Shown here: positions 11,640 through 24,784 of the stretch, piece by piece
Layout: each line of letters opens with the position of its first letter
Numbering within the stretch: position 1 is the first letter of the stretch
Origin: Undaria pinnatifida
Lineage: Eukaryota > Sar > Phaeophyceae > Laminariales > Alariaceae
Direction of reading: 5' to 3'
Length of the DNA stretch: 64,000 nucleotides
Assembly: GCA_012845835.1 (NCBI GenBank)
Contig: JABAKD010000024.1
Coordinates: 7,095,103 to 7,159,102, forward strand
Program-made: the position numbers and the translations under genes
Notes under the pieces: model-generated
Seen by the model: only the letters and a program-made list of their open reading frames with translations
What the model was told of the DNA's origin: nothing
Database searches by the model: none

Positions 11640-13000
11640 CCGATTCGGTCTAGTCTCACGAGGGATGGGAGATCTTCGGATCAGCTGTATTGGGACAGGG
11701 CCATGCTCTCGATGAAGCTGAAAGAGCAAGAGCGCAGGTGATCGAAGGATGGCAAATCTCACAGGGAGGCAGGTGGGGATGGGCCGTGTGATTGGAGCCA
11801 GCCTCTTTGGAGACCAGCGAAGACGAGCAACGAGGCGGAAGGAGGGGTCCGGTGGGGGGGGAGGAGAAAACCACCGCTGGTATGGCAGGAAGATATGCTG
11901 TTCCGTCATCGTCGGGATTCTCTGATGGTGGCAGAGGGAGCAGGGAAGGCAGCTTGATAGGCGCGTTCTCTTGTGACCCAGAGATGACGCCGTGGCGGAG
12001 AAGTTGTTTTCAGAGAGCAGCCACTGCTGCTGTAAACTACAGCAGTCGTAGCTAAACCCCTGCGGTGGAGCATAACCGTAGGCAGGGAGTAGTCGCAGCT
12101 TATGGCCATAGTGGTAGCATAGTCCAGGACACCCTTACCGTTTACAACCGTCAGGGGGATTTACAGCAGCAGCTAAAAGCCCTATGGCGGAAGTACAGCC
12201 GTAGGCACCCCGGTTGTGTGTTGCGAACGGGGGATTTTAAGTCGCGCCACATTTCTTCTTGTTTATTTTTGTCGTACGCACTCCACTTCAGAAGGTTGGT
12301 TGTGGAGGCAACAGATATGGGGTTATTTTTGCACATTCAGCGAAACGATGCACGGCCGCCAGCCGTGCGCACCCTATCCGGGGGATAGTTTGGCAGGGCC
12401 AAGTCGCGCGGCACAATAGCCGCGTGCTTCCTGCTGTTGTTAACAGTGGTAGGAACGGGCATGGGGTAGTCGTGGGGGCGGTCTGCAGCGGTACCAAATG
12501 ACGATGGGGTTTCGTCCGGGCAACAAGTCAAGCGACATGGCCGCACGTACTCCATGATATGCAGCAGCAACAGCAGCAGCGGGACATTTGTTGCAGGGAG
12601 AAGATCTGGTCATTATTTCGTCAGCCGGAGCTTTTGTTGTTCGGCAACATCGCGGGGCGAGAGGGGGACAGGTCTGGTCGAATTTGGTGGGATTCCGCAA
12701 GAATGAATGATGAAGTTGTTTTTCATGATGGATACACCTGTCGATCGAAATATTGTTTTTGGTCGAATGTGACGTTTATTTACTCGCGGCAGGTGTGGGG
12801 GTTCTGGATAGCATAGGCCTGGTAGTGTTGAAGTGTGTTTTAACGTTTAAATCAAACAGCCCTTGTAAACCCGAAACACTTGTACGTGGCAGTGTTACCC
12901 TGGTGTAGACAGGACCAGATAGAGCCTGGTGGTGTTGATATACATCAATATATATATGACCATTCTTTTTTTGAGGTATTCGGTCAGAAGTTTTTTTTGT
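11640..13000. other. No recognisable gene
   Basis: Only short ORFs on both strands and a small CAG-rich tract at 12559-12580. No family recognised. Confidence 0.5.
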
Positions 13001-13029
13001 CTCGGCCTCAGTATGCGATTCTCGGAACT

Positions 13030-13290
13030 GGAATTCTCGGTCAAATAGCTTCGTTCAAGCGCCGTCTTCGGGGGGCGGCTCCAACGCCCTTCGCCCTGCC
13101 GTATCCGTTCCGCACCTCGACGTGAACGCGGATAGATGCTGAGCGAGACAAGCGAGAAATGCATTTTTTGGTATTTTGAGCGATATACGCTCGACCTATT
13201 CTTGGATCTTGACATATGTACAGATTGAACGAATAAATACGGGAGAACATTTCCAAATTAGCATCATTTCCAAATTGGCATCTCAATTTC
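13030..13290 (+). repeat. Direct repeat, copy 1 (partner 13590-13760)
   Basis: Shared order of blocks with 13590-13760: TCTTGGTCAAAT-like, GTTCRA-rich, GGATCTTGA, ATTTCCAAATT. Diverged (perhaps 70%). Confidence 0.4.
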
Positions 13291-13530
13291 TTGTCGACGA
13301 TGCTTTTTTCATGGCCGCCTCGAAGCGCTTGCGCTATCGTAGCTACTACTCACTGCTGCGTGTCGTTTCCTTTCGGCTCAGTGGGTATAGTGCTATATAA
13401 CCAACGACAAATGTGTCGTGAGTACGGTTCTCACCCAGATAATATTTGGTGTTCGGGATCGTGCGCGCTGGAGACGTTATGAATGGTTATTTTGTTTGGT
13501 AGTTTAGCATATACTTCGTATATAGTATTA

Positions 13531-13578
13531 CTACCCACTGAGCTACTGAGTCAAGCGATTAAGTAGCTCAGTGGGCAG
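13531..13578 (+). other. 17-bp stem hairpin with tRNA D-arm-like sequence
   Basis: CTACCCACTGAGCTACT (13531-13547) pairs with AGTAGCTCAGTGGGCAG (13562-13578), 16 of 17 plus a wobble, across a 14-nt loop. The right arm equals a tRNA A-box/D-arm (TAGCTCAGTGG), and TTGTTCGAAGGC about 45 nt later resembles a B box. Probably a tRNA-derived SINE relic; not an intact tRNA. Confidence 0.4.
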
Positions 13579-14580
13579 TGCTGTAGGATTTCTTGGTCAA
13601 ATCACTTTGTTCGAAGGCTGCCGTCCAAACGAGAAGCGCGCAAAAAATTGTATCTTGAACGGTACTCTCCAGTTATTATTCGGATCTTGATGCATGGAGA
13701 GGTCGATGAAATAAACTTGGCAAGACATTATTTCCAAATTGACGTCATATTTCGTCCCAAAACAAACAATAATACTTCCATGTGCTACTGTAAAAAAATC
13801 CCCATGGTACTGCGGTAGGGATCATAGTATTGCATTTGTTTGTTGAATTTCGGTAGGTACACGTACATACACACATGGATATAGACGTGGCAAGCGCACG
13901 CATGACTGAAAAACGAGGAGGAGGTAGTAGCGATTACGATTACTGCGCCAGAGAAAGCCACACAGCAGCATTGCGAGTGGCTGCGTCCCCGGCGCCTCGA
14001 GGGTGGTATTATACAAGTTGCTCCTCCTGTTGTTAAGCTGCGCCACGCGAAGGTGGCAGTAAGTAGACAGTGTCCACGGAAGAAACCAGTAGTGGCTTGC
14101 ATTCATCCCGGTATGGCATTGTTTGGTGTTCTTTTTTCCCGAGAAGACTCTTTGGAGTAATGTAGGCGGTGTGTGGATGGCGTGCTTTTGTTGTTGCTGT
14201 GGTCCCTGACTCCGTTCCTGTGGTCGTTTGCCGGTCAAGTGCAAGCGGTCGTGTTGGTACGTAACTGACAAAAAAGCTTGTGTTGCTTCGTACTTGACGT
14301 GCTCCTTGTTGCTTATTGCTGATTGATCATGTCTTCTAGTGAGTTTTTGTTTTTGTTTTGGCACACTTTTACTTTCCAACTTCTGGACATACAAGCCGTG
14401 GTCACAGGTGTCATCCTTCCTTCCCCCCCCCCCGGTTAATGACTTCAACCTTTTAATGCATAGGGTTCAGCACCCGCTGATCGTCGATTTTTAATCGAGT
14501 GTTGCTAACTCACGCCCTCTCGATTTCTGCAAGTCAACTAGTGCAAAAGGAAAAGTCCCACGAAAAATTATACGAGTACA

Positions 14581-14770
14581 CACTCGGGGGGATTCGAACT
14601 CGCACGAAGCTGACCTACACCAGGCCCGAGGATAACCTGGTACGCCACCAGGTCAGTGAGTGATATACAGCTGGTCGCCCCGGTGGTCTAGTGGGGTTAC
14701 ACTCGAATACTACCACTATCAACACTTGCGTTGGTCCTCGAGTTAAACTACCACCGTTGTGAGCTTTGTT
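14581..14770. other. Degenerate tRNA-like sequences, opposed
   Basis: On the minus strand GAGTTCGAATCCCCCCGAG looks like a T-arm, with ACCTGGTGGCGTACCAGG upstream. On the plus strand TGGTCTAGTGGGGTTA (14685-14700) looks like an A box. Neither folds into a complete cloverleaf by eye. Confidence 0.3.
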
Positions 14771-15460
14771 GGCGTTTTTTATTTGCAGAAATATGTGTCA
14801 AAAATGGATAAATTAACTGCTGAAATCGCCTAGCAGCGTGGGTGGGTACAATTTGACGCGAATCGACGAGGGAAGAAAATCCTGAATTCTTCTCGTGATA
14901 ACAAATAGGTCAGGTACCGTAGTGGGGAGGGGGGAGGGGAGCCCGCAATATGACCATGGATCTGAGTTATGCTACTGGGAGGGCAAGAGTAATGCGAGCA
15001 TCACAATAAATGGGATGCAAAAAAGAAAAGAAGTAAAGTGTATTACTGCTACTGTAGGATTAATACGACACCTAAGCAAGTTGCACCGATCGACTCGATC
15101 TGGACTGACAGCTGTATTATGCCATTGGTCCATGTACAACTTCTCTGATCACAGGCCAGTATGAGATGATAGTCATTGAACTTGCTGAACTTCTTAGAGT
15201 GGAGGTTTCCTCTATCCACGAACCCCGGCCGAGCCAATCAATCGAAGGTTGGGATACACTGTGTGGGGTGGTATCGAGGCAGGAGGTCAAAAGAAATGTC
15301 CGCGCACCGCGGGGTTGGGGTTTAATGATAAAAGTTCAGCAGTAGCGCGAGTTGCCCCATATTTTTCTAGTTATAAATAACTCAAAGGATTTCTGAACTG
15401 GGGTTGGACCCTGTTCTTCTGTGGTGCTCGCGTTGTATACGAACCTCTGCTGGCTAAGGC

Positions 15461-16420
15461 TTCCACACCGTGCGGTGTGGTGTCGACCCGGGAGAAGTCG
15501 GTTTTCGTCCCTGGTTTGTTGGAGTTGATGGGGTACGGAAGGATCCCTGGAACGGCGGTGGAGCCCTGTCCTCATCGGGTGTGTCGGAACGCCCTCGACC
15601 CGTTTGCTGATCTATCTCCTCCCTGGGTGTTTCTGGCTCTACGGGCTGCACAGCCAATCAACGATAAGCCAATGTGAATAGATGATTGTCGCACCGTCAT
15701 GCGGCGCTGTTTCGACCCACGGGAGAAATCGGTTATCGTTCCCGGTTTGTCAGGACGTTTGAAACGGGCACAGGACTCTATATCCTCCCATGGTGACGCT
15801 GTCCTTATGTCCGAGCCCCAGCCAATCAGCGGCAAGCGAATATGGTTGGGGTTCCACGTCGTGCGGAGTGGTGTCGACACGGTAGGTCATCGGTATTTTT
15901 CCCGCGTTTCTGGAGCTGTAGAGTTTCGGGGGATTCATGAATCGGGGAAGGGACCCTTCCCCGTGTGCGACGGGAATTCCCCTCATTGATGGGTCTCTAT
16001 CCGCCTAGGACGGCGCTGTGGAGCTCGAGCCAGTCAGCGATTAGCCAACGGGATTGGGGTTTTCTCACCATACAGGGTCGTGTCGACCCGAGAAAGCACT
16101 GTTTGCTTCCCCGGTTGATGGGAGTTTCAGAGATGTGGAACGGCCTCTGGACCGGGGGTGGGACCCTATATCTTCCCGAGGTGGAGCTGGCTCAAAATGC
16201 GAATCATGGCCAATAAGAAAATCGGCCGGTGGGGTTGAGATTTCCACACCGTGCGGAGAGGTAACAACGCGGATGATATCCGTGTTCGTCCCCGGGTTGT
16301 CGGAGTTGTAGATGTGTGGATGGACTCCGATCCCGGCATGTGACCCTATCGTGCCCGGGTGACGCCTACTTTGTGTATGAATCCTGGTCAATGAGCGATC
16401 AGACGAAAACGACATGTTTT
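15461..16420 (+). repeat. Tandem repeat, ~165-225-bp unit, five copies
   Basis: Units start near 15461, 15686, 15852, 16060 and 16239 with variants of TTCCACACCGTGCGG..TGTCGACCC, and share GTTCCCGGTTTGTTGGAGTT and CAGCCAATCAGCGATTAGCC-type blocks. Units are well diverged; no consistent ORF. Confidence 0.7.
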
Positions 16421-18130
16421 ATTTGTCGGCTGTCAAAATTGTAAGCGCTGTAGTCGCGTACTGTATGTACAAGAAGTGACCAATCTACATAGCTAGCAAC
16501 AAGCAGCAGCATTGCAATAGCATTCGAGGAGTTGAATGACGAAGGCAGCCATACCACTGTGTTTCACGCCTGGAACAACGTCGGCACGTCTCTCTACGAT
16601 CAGACAACACACAGACAGTCGATCTGGGAGGCTCGGATATACATGATACTATAATAGCATGCATTGAATATTTCAAAAGCTGTCTCAATGCGCGCCTCTC
16701 AGCGGCTACGAAGAGTAACACGCAGCGGGCATGGTCAGTCACCTTACTGGCCCCAGATTCTTGGTTAATGAGTAAAAATATCATAAGAAACGCGCTCGAC
16801 AAGTTTGGTCGCCATTCTAAAGGGTCAGTCGGCGTGTGGTCGGATTTATCCGATCGAAATTTGATGAATGAAGCTCGGAATCGGGTTCACGGTAGCTATT
16901 AATAGCAGTGCAATGTTATGATTTTTAGTCTGTATCGACCTCATGGCATTACCTTACATACTGCACGCGCAGACTAAGATTGTGTGTGGTGACTTTGTTT
17001 CACTCTACCAAGTATTGAATCGAACAATTGGAAGTGCTGCCCTGCCCTACCCGAAGCATGGGTGCGGAGCCCTTGTACGACAACGATTTGGAGAAATGGG
17101 TAAGAAGGTGCACCTTGAGAGATGTACTGCAAATGTGTGGTATTGATGGCAGCACTGATTGTATTGCTTGCGGGTATCTCTGTTTTTGACACCAAGTCTC
17201 CTGATTGGTTGCAAAATAAAGGAGGTGGTGATAATATTTCATGATTGGTTGTTCTATTAAAAGCATCATTTTGCGAATACTTGTTCGCAATGGAGGAAAG
17301 GGAAACACGGAATGTGTTATTAATAGCGATGATCCAAACGTTTCATAGCTGGGAGGGCTTAGGATGTCCTTGCTGAAAGTGGTGGTATTTTTATTGGTTC
17401 TTTCATCGATTATTTGGAGCTAGCGAAGAAAAGCCAAAAAGGGGGTATTTTAGGTGTTAAGATGGTTTGCAAGCGACTAGTATTTCGGGTAATTAAGCTT
17501 GTTAGCGAGGATTGGTTACACTGGCTAATAGGTTTCGCTGGTATCTCTTGTTTGTGGTTGTCTACGTGTGTTGATGAGGTGGGGTGGTGGCCGCGGACAT
17601 ACTGGTCTCAAAATGAGAGAGCGCATGCAAAGTCACAATTAGTCATTGAATTACCGATGTTGGTTTTCGACCTTGATGGGTGGTTGCAATCTTACTTGGG
17701 AATTCGAAAGATGAGATATTTTGTGGACTTGATTTAATGCACACAAGCAGGTTGTTTTCCACTTGTTTAGCAATGAAGAACGGAGTGGCTTGTGGATGGT
17801 CAGATACTCTTTGTATCAGGGAGGGCGTAGGCTAGTTCGCGCGTCGAATAATTCTGTTTTTGCTGGAAATAATCTATGATATATTGTTTTACCTTTACTG
17901 CGAGTGTATCTATGGCGGTGATAGAAGGACAACGGGAAAGCTTTGTCCGGGTTACCTCGCACTGACTGGCATTTTATATATATAGCATTAGCATTTGCCC
18001 TGTAGGTGCGGCTGTTGTAATCTCTTCTTGTGATTACAATTGTTGTAAGTGTGAGTATGGATTAGGTTTTCCCTCATGACGATGAGTTTCCTCTTTCCAA
18101 TTTTTAATGTTTTAGGGTGATGGAATTGAG
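16421..18130. other. No recognisable gene
   Basis: AT-rich sequence. A 107-codon plus-strand ORF at 17414-17737 has no family features. No repeat family recognised. Confidence 0.45.
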
Positions 18131-18135
18131 TCTAC

Positions 18136-18389
18136 ACGCGTGCTACGACAGAGGTGCACAACGTTTTTTCTGAGGTCCCACAATTTGGGAGCTTAAGGCA
18201 CGTCATTCATAGCCCAAAAAATGAAGTGGAGAAAAAATGTAGAGTGCTACCGGATGAACAATCCCATGGCCTAGGTATGCAACAAAAAGTACGAAGGCAG
18301 ATTGTCTATCTCCGGCGATTTTATGTTAAGGAGCGTCGCCATGCAGAAACCCCGTCCCAGCCAAGAGTTCTACTTCTATCGTAGCACGT
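18136..18389. mobile_element. MITE, CGTGCTACGATAGAGGTGC family
   Basis: ACGCGTGCTACGACAGAGGTG at the left and CTTCTATCGTAGCACG at the right, 254 bp, with the internal hallmark CCCATGGCCTAGGTATGCAA. Confidence 0.7.
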
Positions 18390-18440
18390 TCTTCTATTAT
18401 CGATTAGTCACTGTCTTCTGAAGAATCCGGGAGGGTGTTG

Positions 18441-18655
18441 ATTTGGGATTTTCAGTATGACAGTTACTTATCAGTTTCGTTCCGGTTCGGGCTATTGGCC
18501 GAATATGGGCTCCCTAGTACTTGTCTGGAATATTGATGGTAGACTGAGCTCTTAAGCACGAGAGCTCAATTCTCGACTTGTCTCTACCCTGTGATGGGAG
18601 ACGTAATAGAATGACTTGAAACCTACCTCGCTTGGAGCTCACAAACATCCTGCTG
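18441..18655 (+). repeat. Dispersed ~215-bp repeat, copy 2
   Basis: Homologous to 11419-11632. Confidence 0.75.
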
Positions 18656-18659
18656 CGAT

Positions 18660-20768
18660 GAAAGCTTTTAATACGTAGGCCGGCGCTGATTTGTTTCGTT
18701 TGTCCTCAGTTCGTGGCGTGCGTCGCCTACCGTATTGCACGAAAGAAAGGACGCCCCTTTGATAACACTCTTGCGTTTAAAACAAATATCACCGGGTGTG
18801 CTGTTTTAGGAGGTGTAGTATCCAACGTATCCCCAGTGATAATCACCATCCACGGTAGCTCCGCAGCTAGAGGGTGTGGCATTAAGGAAGTCTGCAGCGT
18901 TACTAATGATTGCAAAGGAGTGTGAACAAACCCCGGCCAGATCACAGGGAGAGTGCTGCCAGCGCTTCAGGCCCTTGACTAGTACCGGTAGCCGTCGCCG
19001 GGGCTTGGGGCACGGCGGAAGCAATAGACATTGTATCAGTGGCACGCCGCACCGGTAAACTGACTGATGCCGAAGAAAAACGACGTTATCGTCGCTTGAG
19101 GCGCGGCGGAAGAAGGTACCAGTGAGGTCGGGGCTGTACATTCGTTCGGCTTACTGTGATGGGGTGCAGCAATAGCCTCCATATTGGTGTCCAAACCTGT
19201 GCGTCTTGCGGGTGAATGGTATCCACCAGGCGGTGTGATAATTTTGGATTTTGGTACTGTAATGAGGCAGTCCTCCGTGGGGTGTGTGGTATTCAGCGTA
19301 CTCCCGGTGAAAAAGTGGTGCTCAACAAACGGAATATTTAAATATCACCGGGTGTGATAATGTAGGAAGGGTGTACCTAAAGGAGGGGTGTTTTCTTGCG
19401 TATTATACGGTATTGTACCGCATCAAACGTACGAGTGAGCGAGGGCTTAATATTATTGGCAAATCATTTTACGTGGGTGCTTGTGTGCCTTCTGAACTTG
19501 TGCACTGATCTCGCGGTCGTTCATGTGATGGGGCCGGCCGACAGCGGTTGTGGGCGATCTAGTTTATTTCCGCCGGGTTAATTACTGTGTTCATGTTTTG
19601 GCCTATGAGCCATTGGTATATGCCACATCTACCATGGTTTGGTTGTGGTGGTAGCGGTGGTGCCTGGGCTACGGAACGAATGTCTTTGCCCGCACCGAGT
19701 CGAAACACTCCAGTTTCCCTTCTTGTGGTGGTACTTCATGGGCGCGCGATACGTCGTGCTTTATGTTATTTGTAGTGGTTCTGTCGCGTTTCAAACATTG
19801 TCGGGTGGCGTACCGTAAGGAATAGACATTGATACATCATGCGCCGGTTGTGCGTTGTGTCAACGTTTCGCCACCTTGGTCTGCTGGTCTTTTCGTGGTC
19901 AGACTCAAAGGCGTCAAGGGTTATGCGCGCTGCCGATGTCGCTCACTTTCGCTCAGTACCACTAGTGCGTGCCGTCGAGAAATACAGTTGACTCGCCAAC
20001 ATTGTTACTATGAAAAATTGTTCACAAACAGATCCTCGCCATGCCCATAAACGGGGGACAAGACGAGGCACGAAAAATTGTTCAACAAAAGGCGTTGTAC
20101 TTGGTGCCTTGTTACAGTAAAAACATAAAAGTGTTGTTGTACCCTATCCCCTATAGCCCATATTGACCTGTACGTTTAACGGGAGTACTGGCAGCACATC
20201 AATAGGGTTCGCTCCGGTGTACGATGTTCATACCCTGTGTCGGAGCTTGTCATTGGAGAGAGTACACGCTTGAAAGAGTAACGAAATGTCTATGTGTACG
20301 GCAGTAGACGCATCATTGATCGCCGAATCGCATCATAGTATTACGGAAGACCTTGCTTCCAGCTGGAGAGGGTCGTTGAAATCAAGCACGTCGACGCTCT
20401 TGTCTCTAGAAAAATGATATGCATAGGTGGCAGTAAGAGACTATGAAGAGCAAGTTACTTGCGATGCAAATTGAGTTAAAGAGATTGAAAACCAGCTCAC
20501 CCACAATATGTGGTCTAAGTGTGACCACGAAGACAAAACATAAATGGAAGACGGAGCCACACACCGAGGGCAGGCGTACTCCGTAGAACATTGCAGTACT
20601 GGCCCACTATCCGTCCCAAAGCAACATTAATTCCCTGATACGTCTGGTACATGTATTTCTACAATTTCTCTCTCGTCGGGTCTGCGCCTATTGACACAAT
20701 CGGTGCTGCCAAAGGCGCCACCTCTTTCCCGGCCTCGTCCGGCGTACCACCACCAACAGCAGTGTGGG
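18660..20768. other. No recognisable gene; minor internal repeats
   Basis: Short repeated blocks (AATATCACCGGGTGTG at about 18784 and 19340; GGTGTGTGGTATTCAGCGTA-type at 18810 and 19280). Short ORFs only. Confidence 0.4.
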
Positions 20769-20880
20769 TTACTTCGGAAAACGTTTCATGATTTTTGAAG
20801 AACATTCTCTGCCAAAGTGACTTTCATCACCACAGTTAAGACAACGTGGCCCATATGATGCGCGGGCAACATCACCCCCT
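20769..20880 (-). CDS. Possible terminal exon with CCHC zinc knuckle
   Basis: On the minus strand, after an AAACTTAG acceptor, the frame reads GGDVARASYGPRCLNCGDES, HFGRECSSKIMKRFPK, then TAA at 20771-20769. C-x2-C-x4-H-x4-C is an exact CCHC knuckle, as in retroviral-type Gag and in RNA-binding proteins such as AIR1/ZCCHC7. Only one knuckle is visible and no upstream exon was found, so it could equally be a retroelement gag remnant. The block GTTGCCCGCGCA is duplicated ~75 bp upstream. Confidence 0.4.
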
Positions 20881-21755
20881 GCCTAAGTTTTGAAAGGTAC
20901 GTAACAATGAGGGTGTTTATTGCGCGGGCAACGTCACGCTCTTTCTGGGTTGAACGATTCGTAAGAGGGAGGGTCTGTATTGTTGCGTCCGATCCCCCCC
21001 CGTCCATTCATAATCGTATGCTCCCGCCCAAATTCCTTACTTTCATCCTCGAAAGCCTCTTCCTAGGCATCCCTACACCATATTGCTTACCACGGAAGGC
21101 CATTAAATACCCTGTTATTTGGCGTTGTCACACCCCCCGACAACCACTCCGTCGCGGTCGCACGGGTCTGGGTAAGAGTTAGGTTTTGCAAAGACCCCAT
21201 AGTCTCGTCTACATTATCAAAATGTAAATTTCTCAGGTTCTATCCTGCGAAAATCTGCGCCCCTAAACCAACAGACGGGCCATCTACCCCTGTTCTAACT
21301 GCGATCTGCACGGTGCCATTTTCGAGGGCAGCATTCCCCACACACACCTCACGTTACTCAGCAACAACCTCATTTCAGATAAATACGTACTGAACGGCGT
21401 ACCCATCGGAACGATCAAGGTTTGCAGGGCCGGCATGACCGCTGCTGGTGTTGCCGTACTCCAATGTCTACACAAAGAACGGGTAATGTGCTATAGTAAA
21501 TCCGGACCCGTGCGTCCAGAGTCTCGAAACAACGCGTCCTTGCGTGAAGGCATCTGATAGCACGCTCTTTAACGCCGACACTTGGGGAGCGGTGGGGCGA
21601 ACAGTATGTAAAACGTGGCGCTCGATGCACTTCTCGCAACATTTTGTCTATGATATAGGGCGAAAGCCATCGCAAGCTAGACGGAGCCTCGCTACGACAT
21701 CACGCAAGGCCGATGTTAACTGCACCAAGTCTGAAACGTTATTGATTAACCTACG

Positions 21756-24690
21756 TTAAATGAGCGGTATGGGCATCAATACGCGGTCATCCACACCCGC
21801 ATATGACGTGCGCGTGGCGGTTCTTTCGTTGAGACTGGGTAGTTTATCATCCGGTTTGGTATGAACAACTGGCGGAGCTACCGCAGGTAGTACCGGGACA
21901 TCATTACCAGCGGAATTCGGATTTGCGACAACAGTTGGCGGCACGCTTACCACAGCAGAAGCAACCCCGGGTCCCAAAATGACCTTATTATTCCCTAAAC
22001 GCCACCAGGCGCAAACATCCGAGACCAGAAAGGCCACCCCCAGTATCACAGCCACTACCCTCGTATCCAACGCCATCAACGCCACCGGTACCCTGACCGC
22101 CACTCGCAACACATGAATTCCACAAATAGCATCATTACCACCGCTAGAGTCACCGCCATCACCATGCATAATGCCCCTAACATCACTACCTTCAACACTA
22201 TCAAACTCTTTGCACCTTCTAACCCCGTTGTTGCGAGATCCACGGTGTCCTCCGCGAAAAGGCCCGGAGCAGTGCCCCCCTACATGCCGAGCATTTTGGC
22301 CGTGATTTCCATGGGCCCCTTCATACCCCTCGCTGCGCGGGGGCCCATGGCCCATCCTCTGGCCCGGAGGCAGAGCCACGGAACGGAACGGGGGGCGGGC
22401 GATGCTCCGAGTGATGCATCCGGTCGGAGGGGGGGCGCGGCCCCTCCAAGGCAAGCAGCTGCCATACTTTGTATTTCATTGTGTGACATACCAGGACACG
22501 AGGCCTCGACCATCTTGTTAACTGTATATGTTGCCTCATCCGGTCAAAAACCAGACTTTCCCCCAGGACCTCCACGAGCCCCGGTGAAACAACAGCCTCC
22601 GGGGCGGCGCAGGCATGGGACGCCGGAGCAAAAACGCCAGCAGGAAGAGGAGCAGACGAGGAGGCTGCAGGAGCACGCTCCGGAACCGCAACAGGAGCAT
22701 CCAGCGCATCGGCCGCAGCTGTCGCCTATGATCGAGCAGCCACCGCCGATGCCGCCACCGAAGGTGCAGCACAGGCCGAAGACGAGGGGGCGGATGCCGC
22801 CATATCCTCCCCCAGCCCTTCACGGGCCGCCACGTGTTGATGGGAAGGCTCCGACTTACGTTTTGGGAATATCGGATTCGCCGCTGCGTCAGCTACTCGG
22901 ACCGCAGAACCGCGTGCTGTTTACCTCTGCTTACGCTTGGAGTTTCTCTCCCCCGTGAAGGCTTCCCCGGCCTCGGCAGCCTGATTTACGAGACGCTGAT
23001 GTCATTTCTCCTTTTCGACGGCTCGGCAGAGTAAGGCGCTCGTTGTGCTGTATATTTATCATACGATGCCTTATTCTCCGCAGCCCGGGCGGCCTCGACC
23101 TTCGCCGGGGCGGCGAGGGTCTGACCGTTGTCAGCTTCCACCTTCATCGTCTTACCTCGCTGTGGGACGATGTTGTGGAGCTGACGCTCCAGCTCTCGGC
23201 GCTCCGTGACATATGTATTGAAGCCAGTCCCCAGGTCGGCCAGGTCGGCGGCAACTTTCGTGTGTTAGTCGTTTTACTGCCGCAAAATCGGCCGCAGCGC
23301 GATCAACCTCCGCGCGGGACCGGGAAGCTTCCGCTTTTGCATCAGGGGCAGCCTGCCACATGGTGCCAGGGGAACGACCAGGGGAAGCCAGTAAAACGAA
23401 CCCACTAAGGGAGGCGAAAACGGGGAGTTGCCTCGCCTGGTTCGCCGGCGGTGAGTCAGTGGATGTGTGGAGCGGCTCGGTGAGGCCGGTGCTGAGTATG
23501 ACCCCGAGTAAACAGGCGACTCCCTTCCACCTTTTGCGCGAGCCAGGCGTTCATCTGCTGCTTGGAGGGCACGAGCTAACTGTTCATCACGGCAAACAAA
23601 CGGAAGATCATGTTTGGGCGGGACGGCAATTTTCTGGGCTCCACGGTGCGGATCGTCAAGCCGCTAAAACCTACCATAGCGTACTACCACGGGCACGAAG
23701 CCTCCATCCCGCCCAGCGGCCGCGGCCGCTAACCAATCCGACGGGTCCAGGCCTCCTGCCTGAAACTGTTGCGAAAGCGACCACCCGAGACGGGCGAACA
23801 CCATACCCAGATCCGCAATCTCTGACGTATCAGGCCCAATCCCCAAGCCACCCACGGCATCACCGCGTCACCTGGCTCCGCTGACGGAGCCACAGCCGAG
23901 TGGGCTGCTGGGTCGGGTTCCGGGCCCTTTCCCTGCGGCGGGGGGGAGAACAGGGGAGAGCGCGAGACGTGCCCCACATCCGCATCCATCCCCGGCGGCA
24001 ACGAAGTCGGACGGTCAACGGGCCATTTCGCAGCTGCAACGCCCCGATACGATACGACATAAAGCGACGATGCACAGGAACGTCCAGTTAGAATTTTGGC
24101 GACAGAACCACCGGTGGGGGTGTCGGGATGGTGCGAGGCGACGACCCCCGGAGGGCGAGGGACGACTACCGTGACTCGAGTGTGTTCTATCATCGGTGCG
24201 TCTCTGAGTGACACGTCGTTTGCTCAGCAAAAAATCAGCTAGACTTCGAGCGGAAGTCGGGGCAGCAAACCATTCTCATCCGAAACTTCACGTATTGCGA
24301 CGAGTAATTTGCTTCCTCGTGCCATTGGGCGACCCTCTATCATGCTTCATGTCCTTTCCGGGGCGACGCCCAGCGACGCTACCGTCGTGACTGCGAGGTT
24401 CGTAACGAGGCAAAGACAGGCTCACACTCAACGCGATATCACACAGCGTAAGGGAGGGGGCAGACAACGAGATATCGCTAGACGGCGAACCATTCGCTGA
24501 CATCATGCTACGCTGCTCTGTCTCCGGATCCAAGATGCCAACTTTCTCGTGAGAGCCACTCTGGCAACTAGCTCGACTTTTGACATTATTCTCAACGTTT
24601 TCCAACGAACCTCTCCGGGTACTACCACCTGACGACCAAGGACCAACCCCCCGGGTGCGCCCGTCGGCGCCATGCGCCTAAGCACGCGCC
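21756..24690 (-). pseudogene. GC-rich block of frameshifted minus-strand ORFs, unknown protein
   Basis: Minus-strand ORFs at 24685-24503, 24605-24288, 24214-23729, 23855-23664, 23361-23152 and 22454-21756 follow each other in changing frames and share GC-rich, alanine/proline-rich composition unlike the flanks. Visible pieces include an A/E/R-rich helix (DAKAEASRSRAEVDRAAADF, about 23340-23270) and a hydrophobic stretch (VVAVILGVAFLVSDVC) that could be membrane-spanning. This could be a decayed host gene with introns or an unfamiliar gag-like ORF; I recognise no domain. A proline-rich plus-strand ORF (22113-22958) is probably its shadow. Confidence 0.3.
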
Positions 24691-24784
24691 GTCTTAGTTT
24701 GACCCCTCGTCTGAGGGACGCAAAAACGTCAGGTCAACCCGCTGCGATTAGGCATCCCTTTCCACCCTCAAACGCTGCTACCGC

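Noticed and set aside
13822-14448. 208-codon minus-strand ORF
   Set aside because: Irregular composition, no domain, no splice or homology support.
22113-22958. 281-codon proline-rich plus-strand ORF
   Set aside because: Opposite strand of a GC-rich block with more protein-like minus frames; composition only.
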